A stretch of DNA of 12,956 nt from contig PMST01000180.1 of the NCBI GenBank assembly GCA_003168295.1, positions 1 through 12,956 of the forward strand, read 5' to 3'. Made by a program: the position numbers and the translations under genes. The notes below the pieces were generated by a model. The model was not told where the DNA came from, did no database searches, and saw nothing but the letters and a program-made list of their open reading frames with translations. This DNA comes from Actinomycetota bacterium (lineage in GTDB: Bacteria; Actinomycetota; Actinomycetes; Streptosporangiales; Streptosporangiaceae). Positions 1-7,042 of this stretch are shown here, in pieces. How positions within the stretch are numbered: the first letter of the stretch is position 1; each line of letters opens with the position of its first letter.

Positions 1-727
1 CGCGCTGCGCCGGATGTACGGCTCGACCGACGAGCACCCGGACGGCGAGGACATCTTCTACTACCTGACTGTCTACAACGAGCCCTACGTCCAGCCCGCT
101 GCGCCGGCCGACTACGAGGGCGGCGAGGAGGCACTGGAGCGCGCGATCCTGCGCGGCCTGTACCGGTACGAAGGCCCGCCGGAACTGGCAGCCGAGACCG
201 GCGGCGCGGCCACGGACGCGTCCACGACCGGTGAGCGCCCGCAGGCTCAGATCATGGCGTCCGGCGTCGGGCTGCGGTGGGCTCTGGGCGCGCAGCGCCT
301 GCTCGCCGAGGACTGGGGAGTCCGGGCCGCCGTCTGGTCGGCGACCTCCTGGACCGAGCTGCGGCGCGAGGCGCTGACGTGCGAGGAATGGAACATGCTG
401 CAGCCGGAGGCTGAGCACCAGGTGCCGTATGTGACCAGGGCCCTGGAGGGACATCCCGGACCGGTGGTCGCGGTCAGCGACTGGATCCGCGCCGTTCCCG
501 ACCAGATCGCCCGGTGGGTGCAGGCGCCGTTCACCTCGCTCGGCACTGACGGCTGGGGCTTCTCTGACACGAGGGCAGCCGCGCGCCGGTTCTTCCACGT
601 GGATGCCGAGTCGGTCACCGTCGCGGTCCTCGCTGAGCTGGCCCGGCTCGGCGAGGTCAAGCCGGAGGCAGTTGCCCAGGCCATCGCCAGGTATCGGCTT
701 GACCTTCCCGTGAGCGAGGCACTGTAG
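1..727 (+). CDS. aceE: Pyruvate dehydrogenase E1 component, homodimeric AceE type (C-terminal part)
   Basis: This is the C-terminal part of the thiamine-diphosphate E1 subunit, which decarboxylates pyruvate and acetylates the lipoyl group of E2 to give acetyl-CoA. The frame is open from base 2, so the true start lies left of the window; the ATG at 14 is internal. About 241 residues are visible. They line up from memory with the end of E. coli AceE: a YYLTVYNEPY stretch near the left edge, the TSWTEL segment, EEWNMLQPE, VPYVTRAL, the SLGTDGWGFSDTRAAARRFFHVDA block, and a closing VAVLAELARLGEVK helix. These belong to the transketolase C-terminal domain. A poorly conserved Thr/Ala-rich insertion (about 185-245) sits between two conserved blocks. 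The next gene begins 4 nt after the TAG stop, so the two are probably co-transcribed. Family identity is firm; the catalytic domains are outside the window. Confidence 0.95.
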   Translation, partial: ALRRMYGSTDEHPDGEDIFYYLTVYNEPYVQPAAPADYEGGEEALERAILRGLYRYEGPPELAAETGGAATDASTTGERPQAQIMASGVGLRWALGAQRLLAEDWGVRAAVWSATSWTELRREALTCEEWNMLQPEAEHQVPYVTRALEGHPGPVVAVSDWIRAVPDQIARWVQAPFTSLGTDGWGFSDTRAAARRFFHVDAESVTVAVLAELARLGEVKPEAVAQAIARYRLDLPVSEAL

Positions 728-731
728 CGCG

Positions 732-1865
732 ATGAGTTACCGGCTGCGGATGAGCGCAGAGCTGAGCGACTGGCTCGCCGGACTCTGCGCATCCCAGCCG
801 GGCTCGCCGGAGGCGGTGACCGCTGCTGAGACGGGCGCAGCGCTCACCGCCGTGCTGGACGCCGCCGATCCGGCCCAGCTGGCGTTAGTCACCGATTTAG
901 GCCTCGCAGGACCGGCAGATTCCGGTGACCCGCTGGCCGCCGTCGATGATGCCGCGCAGAGCGTCCGGTCCGGCCTGGAAGTGCTGCGGGCCCAGGTGGC
1001 CTCGGCCGCTGAGGAGGACGCCAGCCGCGAGCGCGAGCTGCGGGACCGGCTGCGCAGCGGGGAGATCGCGGCGGAGACCCTCCGGATCAGGGCGGCCGCT
1101 GCCGCGGGCCGCTATACCGCCAGCGCCGCGGGCAGGGACATTCAGCTGGCGATCATCACCGTCCCCGGCCAGCGGTCAGGCGAGACCGCAGCGGCCAAGG
1201 CCGGCCTGGCGGACGCTCAGGACGAGCTCACCGCGGCCGGGACCGAGCTGGCCGCCATCGTCGCCAGCGCCCGCGCACTCCGCCGCAGCCTGCTCCGCGG
1301 CGCCGGCGGCACGCGTGACGCTGGCACGGGCGACCCGGACGGGGCCGCGGCCGGGCTGCTCGAGCTGCAAGCGGATCCGTTCGGCACCGAGATCCGGATC
1401 CTGCTGGCCATCGAGCCCGCGGACACCGTCACCCTGCTCGCCGTCCTGGAGGGCCAGGAGTCGGTCATCCAGTACCGGCCTCGCGCCATCCAGCTGGCCG
1501 GGGAGCTGCTGGACGAGCTGCGCGACAACGGCTGGCCGGCCGGCGACGCCGCGAGCCCTGCGGTGGCATTCGCTGATGTGGCCTCGTTCCTGGAACGATT
1601 CTTTCCTGGCTCTGAAGGCGCGGTGCAGCGCCGGTCAGCCGTGCTGGCAGCGGCAAGCACCCTCACCGGCCTGCGCCGTCGGCGCGGGCTCAGCCTCGCC
1701 GACGTGGCCGACCGGACTGGCATGACGGCCCGCGAGCTGTGGCGGCTGGAGACGGACGGCCTCCGCTCGGCGGCGCTCGACGATGTCGCCGTCTATCTGC
1801 GCGGACTCGGCTGCCGGCTGGAGATAACCGCCCTGGTCGGCGGCAGCGGTCCGGTCATCCTCTAG
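732..1865 (+). CDS. HigB/Gp49-like toxin fold with long helical insertion fused to HigA/XRE-like HTH domain
   Basis: A 377-aa protein of unknown function. Residues 3-60 (YRLRMSAELSDWLAGL, then an Ala/Leu helix and a Gly-Leu-Ala-Gly-Pro turn) resemble the strand-helix-helix start of HigB/Gp49-like (DUF891) toxins. Residues 209-268 (LLELQADPFGTEIRILLAIEP, then YRPRAIQLAGELLDELRDNG) resemble the sheet and last helix of the same family, which typically read LKELR..EIRVLFAFDP..WYRRAIPLAD. Between them lies a roughly 140-residue Ala/Glu/Arg-rich, probably coiled-coil, insertion. Residues 278-370 look like a HigA antitoxin: FLERFF, a helix-turn-helix around LRRRRGLSLADVADRTGMTARELWRLE, then YLRGLGCRLEI. 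The toxin-then-antitoxin order matches higBA loci, but here both parts are in one frame. The start has a GAGG about 12 nt upstream and sits 4 nt after aceE, suggesting coupling. It contains two TTA codons (residues 52 and 56). The XRE part is fairly sure; the toxin part is inferred from pattern. It could be a retired TA module or a regulator. Confidence 0.8.
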   Translation: MSYRLRMSAELSDWLAGLCASQPGSPEAVTAAETGAALTAVLDAADPAQLALVTDLGLAGPADSGDPLAAVDDAAQSVRSGLEVLRAQVASAAEEDASRERELRDRLRSGEIAAETLRIRAAAAAGRYTASAAGRDIQLAIITVPGQRSGETAAAKAGLADAQDELTAAGTELAAIVASARALRRSLLRGAGGTRDAGTGDPDGAAAGLLELQADPFGTEIRILLAIEPADTVTLLAVLEGQESVIQYRPRAIQLAGELLDELRDNGWPAGDAASPAVAFADVASFLERFFPGSEGAVQRRSAVLAAASTLTGLRRRRGLSLADVADRTGMTARELWRLETDGLRSAALDDVAVYLRGLGCRLEITALVGGSGPVIL

Positions 1866-1902
1866 CCGCCCGGCCTGCTGCCCCGGCGGAGCGCAGATCC
1901 CC

Positions 1903-1948
1903 TATCGTGGGCGCCGTGATCACTGCCGTCCGCGCCAGGCTCGCCTGA
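1903..1948 (+). promoter_or_regulatory. Candidate -10 element and leaderless 10-codon micro-ORF before the MFS gene
   Basis: TATCGT at 1903-1908 fits the actinobacterial TANNNT -10 pattern. Seven nt later a GTG (1916) opens a frame reading M-I-T-A-V-R-A-R-L-A, whose TGA (1946-1948) overlaps the MFS ATG as TGATG. A -10 box 7 nt before a start codon is the usual layout of leaderless transcripts. The MFS gene has no clear Shine-Dalgarno, so termination-reinitiation from the micro-ORF is a plausible way to translate it. No convincing -35 element was seen. This is inference from layout. Confidence 0.35.
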
Positions 1949-3294
1949 TGGGAGTCAGCGCGGCGGCTGCCCTCAGCCCCCTCAGGCACCACAGCTTCGC
2001 GGTGCTGTGGACGGCCAGCCTGATCTCGAACGTCGGCAGCTGGATGCAGACGGTCGCCGTCGGCGCGCTGGTCATCTCCAGGACCGGCTCGGCCAGCTGG
2101 GCCGTGCTGGTGGCAGCGGGGGCGTTCCTGCCGATCGGGCTGCTGTCGCCGCTCGGCGGCGCGCTCGCCGACCGGCTGCCGCGGCGGCCGGTGATCGCGG
2201 CCGGGAATCTCACGGCCGGACTGATCGCGGCTGCCATCGCCACCCTGGTCGCCGTCGGCCAGGACAGCCCGTACGCGCTGCTGGCCCTGGTGACCCTGCA
2301 GGGCGCGGTTGCCGCGCTGATCGGCCCGTTCGTCCAGGCGATCCTGCCCGACCTGGTGCCGCGGTCCGAGTTCCTCGCTGCCAGCTCGCTCAACTCGGCG
2401 CAGTGGAACGCCGGCCGCATCGCCGGCCCGGCACTGGCCGGCGCAGCCATCGCCGCCTTCGGCTTCGCCGCGAGCTTCGTCGCGAACGCCGCCAGCTTCC
2501 TGGCCGTCGTCATCGCGCTGCTGTTCATCCGCCTCGGACCGCCGCCGGGCAGCCACGGGCCGCTGCTCAGCTCGATCAGGGACGGCCTGCGAGCCGTCCT
2601 CGCGGAGCCATCCTGCCGGGCCGCGACCATCGCGATCGGGGCTGTCGCGTTCCTGGCCGCTCCCTTCATCGCGCTGGTGCCCGCGGTCGCGCTGAGCCTG
2701 TCGCACGGCAGCGGCCCGCACCGGGCAGCCGCAGTCGCGGCGACCACGGCGGTGCTCACCACGGCCCAGGGCGCCGGCGCGGTTGCCGGGGCGCTGTGCC
2801 TCGCGCCGCTGGCCGTCCGCATTGGCCGCGGCCCGGCGCTGGGCTGGAGTCTCGCGCTGCTCCCGGCCGCGCTGATCGGCTACGGCGCGGCCGGGACGCT
2901 GTGGCTGGCGGCAGCCGCGCTGTTCGCGGTCGGCCTGGTGTACATGGGCGCGCTGTCCGGGCTGCAGACCGTGGTCCAGCTCCGGGCACCGGCGGCCTAC
3001 CGGGGCCGTGTCCTGGGCTTCTTCCTCGTGGCGCTCGGCGTCGCCTACCCGGTCGGCGCCCTGGTGCAGGGACCGGTCGCGGACCACATCGGGGTCGGCG
3101 CGACGACGGCCGTCGCGGCGCTGCTGCTGGCCGTTGCGGGCCTCGTCACCGCCCGGCGGCGGCCTGCCTTCATCCGGGCGATGCTGGCCACTGACCAGCC
3201 GGAGCCCGCCCAGCCGGCCGCCGATCCGTCCGGCGGCGCCGAGGCTGCCGGGCAGTGCGCCGTCAGCGGCACCCGGCCGCGCATGGCACGCTGA
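1948..3294 (+). CDS. MFS transporter, MFS_3 (transmembrane secretion effector-like) family
   Basis: A 448-aa integral membrane protein with many hydrophobic segments, consistent with about 12 transmembrane helices. The opening (SPLRHHSFAVLWTASLISNV, then GSWMQTVAVGALV) is typical of the MFS_3 group, which includes EntS-like exporters. The loop GGALADRLPRRPVI (about residues 71-84) is the MFS motif A between helices 2 and 3. A second-half counterpart falls around YRGRVLGFFLVALGVAYPVG. The last 45 residues are a hydrophilic Pro/Ala-rich cytoplasmic tail. The likely role is proton-driven export of a small molecule, but the substrate cannot be read from sequence. The ATG at 1948 overlaps the stop of a preceding micro-ORF and has no strong Shine-Dalgarno. 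fasR follows 5 nt after the stop. No gene nearby identifies a substrate, so a link to lipid metabolism would be guesswork. Confidence 0.9.
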   Translation: MGVSAAAALSPLRHHSFAVLWTASLISNVGSWMQTVAVGALVISRTGSASWAVLVAAGAFLPIGLLSPLGGALADRLPRRPVIAAGNLTAGLIAAAIATLVAVGQDSPYALLALVTLQGAVAALIGPFVQAILPDLVPRSEFLAASSLNSAQWNAGRIAGPALAGAAIAAFGFAASFVANAASFLAVVIALLFIRLGPPPGSHGPLLSSIRDGLRAVLAEPSCRAATIAIGAVAFLAAPFIALVPAVALSLSHGSGPHRAAAVAATTAVLTTAQGAGAVAGALCLAPLAVRIGRGPALGWSLALLPAALIGYGAAGTLWLAAAALFAVGLVYMGALSGLQTVVQLRAPAAYRGRVLGFFLVALGVAYPVGALVQGPVADHIGVGATTAVAALLLAVAGLVTARRRPAFIRAMLATDQPEPAQPAADPSGGAEAAGQCAVSGTRPRMAR

Positions 3295-3302
3295 GGGGCA
3301 TG
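3287..3302 (+). promoter_or_regulatory. Candidate -10 box for leaderless fasR transcription
   Basis: CACGCT at 3287-3292 lies inside the end of the MFS gene and is followed after 7 nt by the fasR ATG at 3300. This is a spacing often seen for leaderless actinobacterial genes. GAGGGG (3293-3298) overlaps the gap and would be too close to serve the ATG at 3300, but would suit the in-frame GTG at 3306. Weak evidence. Confidence 0.25.
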
Positions 3303-4619
3303 CCCGTGAAGGCCACCAGCAACGGCCCGCCCGCCCGGCGGCGCGGCCGCGTGCGCGACGACACCATCGAGCGGCTGGACGCCGCGATGGGCGCGCTCGG
3401 CACGGCCGCCATGCTCTCGATGGACCGGCGGCTGCCCTGGTTCCGCGCGATGTCGGCCGAGAACCGGTCCTGGCTCGGCCTGGTCGCCCAGGCAGCGCTG
3501 GCCACGTTCATGGACTGGATCAAGCACCCGGAGCGCGGCCGCCCGGCAGTGGCCGGCCAGGTTTTCGGGACAGCGCCGCGGGAGCTCGCCCGGGCGGTCA
3601 GCCTGCAGCAGACCGTTGAGATGGCCCGCGTCATCATCGACGCGGTCGAGGCGCAGGTGGACGAGCGGGCCGCGCCGGGCGGCGAGGCCGAGCTGCGCGA
3701 GGCCGTGCTCCGGTACACGCGCGAGATCGCGTTCGGCACGGCCCAGGTCTATGCGCGCACGGCCGAGGCACGCGGCGCCTGGGACGCCCGGCTGGAAGCC
3801 CTGGTGGTGGATTCCCTGGTACGCGGGGAAACCGAAGACTCAATGCACTCGTGGGCTTCGGCGCTGAACTGGTCTTCCTCCCCCGTCGTGGTCGTGGTCG
3901 GCACCATCGGCGAAGAGGAAGGCTTGGCTGGCCGAGGCGACAACAGAAGCGGGGACATCGGGCCTGAACCGCTCATCGAGGATCTGCGGGCCCAGGCTAG
4001 GCGGGCCCGGCTGGACCTGCTGGCAGGCGTTCAGGGCAACCGGCTGATCCTGGTCCTGGGGGGCACCGACGACCCGATCGCCGCGGCCGAGCGGTTCGCC
4101 GGACGGTTCGGGCCCGGACCGGTCATTGCCGGCCCGCTGGTCCGGGACCTGCGCGCCGCCTCAGTCTCCGCCCGGGCCGCCCTGGCCGCGCTGCACGCCG
4201 CCCCCGCCTGGCCGGACGCGCCCCGGCCCACCGGCGCGGACGAACTGCTGCCCGAACGTGCCCTGGACGGCGACGATGACGCCCGGGCGGCCCTGATCAG
4301 CGACGTGTACGAGCCGCTGCTCGGCGGCGGGCCTGCGCTGCTCGACACCCTGACGACCTACCTGGAGCAGGGCTCCTCCCTCGAGGCCACCGCACGGCTG
4401 CTGTTCGTCCATCCGAATACGGTCCGCTACCGGTTGCGCCGCGTCGCCGAGCTCACCGAGTACACGCCTTCAGCAGGCCGCGATGGCTTTACCTTGTGGG
4501 TCGCTCTCGCCCTGGGCCGCCTGGCCGCCAGGCGATCTGAAGGGGCGCGGCACCACCTGGACCGAGGAACGGGTAAGGGAGACGGGCCAGGGGGTACGGG
4601 AGGCGGGAGCCCCCCGTGA
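3300..4619 (+). CDS. fasR: PucR-family transcriptional regulator of fatty acid synthesis, FasR-like
   Basis: A 439-aa DNA-binding regulator. In Streptomyces coelicolor the FasR gene lies directly before fabD and activates the fabD-fabH-acpP-fabF operon; the same order here makes that role likely. After a basic N-terminus, residues about 40-165 are a helical region resembling the RsbRD-type N-terminal domain of this PucR subgroup. Residues about 190-300 match the degenerate GGDEF-like domain. The C-terminal PucR helix-turn-helix is clear at about 345-390, with LEATARLLFVHPNTVRYRLR as the recognition unit. The ATG at 3300 was chosen over an upstream in-frame GTG at 3255 because that one lies inside the MFS gene; GTG 3306 is also possible. 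The last 19 codons are a Gly-rich tail encoded by G-run DNA that forms a G-quadruplex motif, and is probably not structured protein. Confidence 0.9.
   Translation: MPVKATSNGPPARRRGRVRDDTIERLDAAMGALGTAAMLSMDRRLPWFRAMSAENRSWLGLVAQAALATFMDWIKHPERGRPAVAGQVFGTAPRELARAVSLQQTVEMARVIIDAVEAQVDERAAPGGEAELREAVLRYTREIAFGTAQVYARTAEARGAWDARLEALVVDSLVRGETEDSMHSWASALNWSSSPVVVVVGTIGEEEGLAGRGDNRSGDIGPEPLIEDLRAQARRARLDLLAGVQGNRLILVLGGTDDPIAAAERFAGRFGPGPVIAGPLVRDLRAASVSARAALAALHAAPAWPDAPRPTGADELLPERALDGDDDARAALISDVYEPLLGGGPALLDTLTTYLEQGSSLEATARLLFVHPNTVRYRLRRVAELTEYTPSAGRDGFTLWVALALGRLAARRSEGARHHLDRGTGKGDGPGGTGGGSPP
4571..4607 (+). other. G-quadruplex motif at 3' end of fasR
   Basis: Six G-tracts of 3 or more lie on the coding strand at 4571-4573, 4577-4579, 4584-4586, 4590-4594, 4598-4600 and 4605-4607, with loops of 3-4 nt. 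This satisfies the standard G3+N1-7 rule with two spare tracts. It encodes the Gly-rich FasR tail and would also be present in the fasR mRNA. Folding is inferred, not shown. Confidence 0.6.
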
Positions 4620-4646
4620 GCGGACAAGGCGGGCGGAGAGATGGAT

Positions 4647-4667
4647 GGGGGCCGGGAGGGCCGGGGG
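4647..4667 (+). other. Tight G-quadruplex motif upstream of the fab promoter
   Basis: Four G-tracts lie at 4647-4651, 4654-4656, 4658-4660 and 4663-4667, separated by loops of only 2, 1 and 2 nt on the plus strand. Short loops are known to favour stable parallel quadruplexes. The motif sits about 20 nt before the AT-rich promoter island. The C-rich strand is a matching i-motif candidate. Confidence 0.65.
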
Positions 4668-4700
4668 ACGACAGCGGTGACGAGACGGTGACATCTGGGT

Positions 4701-4708
4701 TAACGTTA
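4701..4708. promoter_or_regulatory. Palindrome TAACGTTA, candidate operator
   Basis: An 8-bp perfect palindrome inside the AT-rich island before fabD. It overlaps the proposed -35 element, so a bound protein would affect RNA polymerase. It is a candidate part of a FasR site, but 8 bp is short and no second copy was seen. Confidence 0.3.
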
Positions 4709-4793
4709 CTTAGAGGGAAGCTACAAATTTAGGACGGAGAACTTCGTACCGTTCGATATTCATGTGGCGGACTTCTACAGGCAGGGTAAGAGG

Positions 4794-6035
4794 ATGCTGA
4801 TCATCACCGCGCCAGGGCAGGGCGCGCAGACGCCGGGATTTCTCGCGCCCTGGCTCGAACTGCCAGGTGTCGCCGAACGTCTCGGGACCGCATCGGAGCT
4901 GGCGGGCTGCGACCTCATCAGGTACGGCACCACCGCGAGCGCCGATGAGATCATCGATACCGCCGTCGCGCAGCCGCTGCTGGTGGCGGCCGCGCTAGCG
5001 ACGGCCGGAGCCCTGGCGCGCGGCGATGCCAGCGATCTTTCCGCCGACGCGGCAGCGGGGCACAGCGTCGGGGAGCTCGCGGCCGGGGTCATCGCGGGTG
5101 TCATGTCCGCGGACGACGCCATTCGCCTGGTCACGGTGCGCGCCCAGGCGATGGCGCTGGCATCAGCGGCCGAACCGACCGGGATGACGGCCGTGCTCGG
5201 CGGCGACCAGGGTGAGGTACTCGCGGCCATCGCCGAGAACGGCCTGGTTGCGGCGAATGTCAACGCCGCGGGACAGATCGTGGCGGCCGGGAAGATATCC
5301 GACCTTGAAGCCTTCGCGGCCGCTCCGCCGGCGGGCGCACGGCTGCGCCCGCTGCAGGTCGCAGGAGCCTTCCACACCCGGTACATGGCGCCGGCCGTCG
5401 GGGCCCTCCGGAACGCGGCGGCGAGCGTCACGGTCGAGGACCCGGCCATCCCGCTGCTGTCCGACGCCGACGGGGCGGCGGTCACCACGGGCAAGGAGTG
5501 GCTCGAGCGGATCGTCACCCAGGTCGCCGCGCCGGTGCGCTGGGATCTGTGCATGCAGACCATGGCCGATCTCGGCGTGACCGCTATCATCGAGCTGCCG
5601 CCGGCCGGCACGCTGACGGGACTGGCCAAGCGGGAGCTACCGGGCGTGGCCCGGCTGGCGATCAAGACACCGGATCAGCTCGACGCGGCGCGCGACCTGA
5701 TCGAGGAACACCTGTCCGACTCCGTCTCCCACCACAGCCCTGGCCACACGCCGGAATGGCGCCTGATCGTCTCGCCGACATCTGGCCGGTTCCGTTCGGT
5801 ACTGGAGAACAGGGGCGCGACCCTGGCCGGCGCTACCGTCGGTCATACCGCGGAGCTTGGCGCTGTCGTTGCCCGCGGCGGCGAGCGACCGGTCACGGCA
5901 CCCTGGCCCGCCGAGATCATCGAATGGCTGGTGGAAGACGGAGATCCGGTCAACGAAGGCCAGCCACTCGTCCGCGTCCAGCCCCGCGGGCTTCCGGAGG
6001 GACGGGTCTCCCCGGAAGGAAAGGAAGGCGCATGA
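4794..6035 (+). CDS. fabD: Malonyl-CoA:ACP transacylase FabD with C-terminal biotinyl/lipoyl-like domain
   Basis: It transfers malonyl from CoA to the acyl carrier protein, supplying the extender for FAS II in the cytoplasm. Residues 1-305 are a standard FabD: APGQGAQTPGF at the start, GHSVGE with nucleophile Ser91, Arg116, and GAFHTRYM with catalytic His194. Family members are usually about 300-320 aa; this one has 413. The extra part (322-397) reads like a biotin/lipoyl barrel: IVSPTSGRFRSVLENRGATL in the first half, then VTAPWPAEIIEWLVEDGDPV and NEGQPLVRV in the second. The hairpin that normally holds AMKM reads VARGGERPV, with no lysine, so it should not be biotinylated. ATG 4794 was chosen because AGGG lies 7 nt before it and the protein then starts as Streptomyces FabD does; GTG 4764 would add 10 residues. 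The stop overlaps the fabH start as ATGA. Confidence 0.93.
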   Translation: MLIITAPGQGAQTPGFLAPWLELPGVAERLGTASELAGCDLIRYGTTASADEIIDTAVAQPLLVAAALATAGALARGDASDLSADAAAGHSVGELAAGVIAGVMSADDAIRLVTVRAQAMALASAAEPTGMTAVLGGDQGEVLAAIAENGLVAANVNAAGQIVAAGKISDLEAFAAAPPAGARLRPLQVAGAFHTRYMAPAVGALRNAAASVTVEDPAIPLLSDADGAAVTTGKEWLERIVTQVAAPVRWDLCMQTMADLGVTAIIELPPAGTLTGLAKRELPGVARLAIKTPDQLDAARDLIEEHLSDSVSHHSPGHTPEWRLIVSPTSGRFRSVLENRGATLAGATVGHTAELGAVVARGGERPVTAPWPAEIIEWLVEDGDPVNEGQPLVRVQPRGLPEGRVSPEGKEGA

Positions 6036-7042
6036 CATCTCCCCAATCCGTCACTCCCTTCACGCCCCTTAAGCCCGCTGACCCTTTCAAGCCCGCGGCG
6101 GGCGCGCGTATCTTGTCGTTCGGCGATTACCAGCCGGGTAACGAGGTCACCAACGATGACATCGCGGCCATGGTCGATACCACGGATGAATGGATTCGCA
6201 GCCGGGTCGGCATCGTCAGCCGCCGGATCGCCGGACCTGACGAGAGTGTGACGGACATGGCGGTCGTCGCCGGCGGCAAGGCGCTGGCGGGCAGCGGCCT
6301 GTCCCCGGCCGACATCGACCTGGTCATCGTGGCCACCTGCAGCACCGAGGCGTCGATACCGAACGTGTCCGCGGTCGTCGCCTACCGCCTGGGCATCGCG
6401 GCGCCCGGCGCCTACGACGTCAACGCGGCGTGCGCCGGCTTCTGTTACGCGCTGGCGAACGCATCGGACTCGATCCGGGCCGGTACGGCCCGGCACGTGC
6501 TGGTGATCGGGGCCGAGAAGATGACGGCGTGGATCGACTTTACCGACCGCTCGACCTGCATTATCTTCGCGGACGGGGCCGGAGCCGCGGTGGTCGGCCC
6601 GGTCGCGGACGGCGAGGCACCCGGGATCGGCCCCGTGGTGTGGGGCAGCGCCGGGGAGCTGTCCCAGAACATCACGATCGCAGACCGTAACTCCTCACTG
6701 CATCAGGAAGGCCAGGCGGTATTCCGCTGGGCTACGACCACCATGCACCCGATCGCCGCGCAGGCGTGTGAGCGGGCGGGCGTCGCCGTGAGCGAGCTGT
6801 CGGCCTTCGTTCCGCATCAGGCGAACCTGCGGATCATCGAGTCCATCGCACGCAAGCTGGGCGTCCCGCGCGAGCGCCTGGCGGACGACATCGTGCACGC
6901 AGGGAACACATCCTCGGCGTCGATCCCGATGGCGCTATCACGGATGGCCGAGCGCGGAGACCTGAAATCGGGTTCCCCGGCGCTTCTGCTCGGATTCGGC
7001 GCGGGCCTGTGTTACGCGGCGCAGGTGATCACGGTACCCTAG
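6032..7042 (+). CDS. fabH: Beta-ketoacyl-ACP synthase III
   Basis: It condenses an acyl-CoA primer with malonyl-ACP to start fatty acid synthesis. In actinobacteria it typically accepts branched primers, though substrate choice cannot be read here. The 336-aa protein has the full KAS III triad: Cys134 in NAACAGF, His262 in VPHQANLRI and Asn292 in HAGNTSSASIP. TTDEWIRSRVGI (50-61) is the usual N-terminal family signature, and GFGAGLCYAAQV closes the fold. Residues 1-25 form a Pro/Lys-rich extension beyond the core. The frame is open upstream, but the real start is the ATG at 6032, which overlaps the fabD stop by 4 nt and has AAGGA 6 nt before it. The overlap implies translational coupling and similar amounts of FabD and FabH. 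Confidence 0.95.
   Translation: MTSPQSVTPFTPLKPADPFKPAAGARILSFGDYQPGNEVTNDDIAAMVDTTDEWIRSRVGIVSRRIAGPDESVTDMAVVAGGKALAGSGLSPADIDLVIVATCSTEASIPNVSAVVAYRLGIAAPGAYDVNAACAGFCYALANASDSIRAGTARHVLVIGAEKMTAWIDFTDRSTCIIFADGAGAAVVGPVADGEAPGIGPVVWGSAGELSQNITIADRNSSLHQEGQAVFRWATTTMHPIAAQACERAGVAVSELSAFVPHQANLRIIESIARKLGVPRERLADDIVHAGNTSSASIPMALSRMAERGDLKSGSPALLLGFGAGLCYAAQVITVP

Larger units (their letters stand above)
4620..4793 (+). promoter_or_regulatory. fasR-fabD intergenic region, probable fab operon promoter
   Basis: This gap holds an AT-rich island (about 4690-4765) that stands out in a very GC-rich window and is the obvious place for the fab promoter. One possible promoter is TTAACG (4700-4705) with TACAAA (4722-4727) at a 16-nt spacing. 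GTGACA at 4688-4693 is an alternative -35 but has no good -10 at the right distance. A perfect palindrome and a G-quadruplex motif also lie here. The start of transcription cannot be fixed by eye. By analogy with Streptomyces, FasR would bind in this gap. Confidence 0.6.

Noticed and set aside
885..899. Two TTA codons in the HigBA-like gene as a bldA-type developmental switch
   Set aside because: The codons are real, but a TTA also occurs near the end of accD (10179-10181), a probably essential gene, so TTA is unlikely to act as a tight switch in this host.
1855..3087. Long minus-strand open frame opposite the MFS gene
   Set aside because: Its Gln/Arg/Gly/Asp-rich translation has no recognisable domain and it lies wholly across a clear membrane transporter. 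Such shadows are expected at this GC content.
4764..4793. GTG at 4764 as the fabD start
   Set aside because: It would add MADFYRQGKR, which is absent from FabD proteins, and lacks a well-placed Shine-Dalgarno. The ATG at 4794 has one and gives the family N-terminus.
5498..6031. Upstream extension of the fabH frame
   Set aside because: It is an Arg/Gly-rich shadow of fabD. The ATG at 6032, overlapping the fabD stop with a good Shine-Dalgarno, is the real start.
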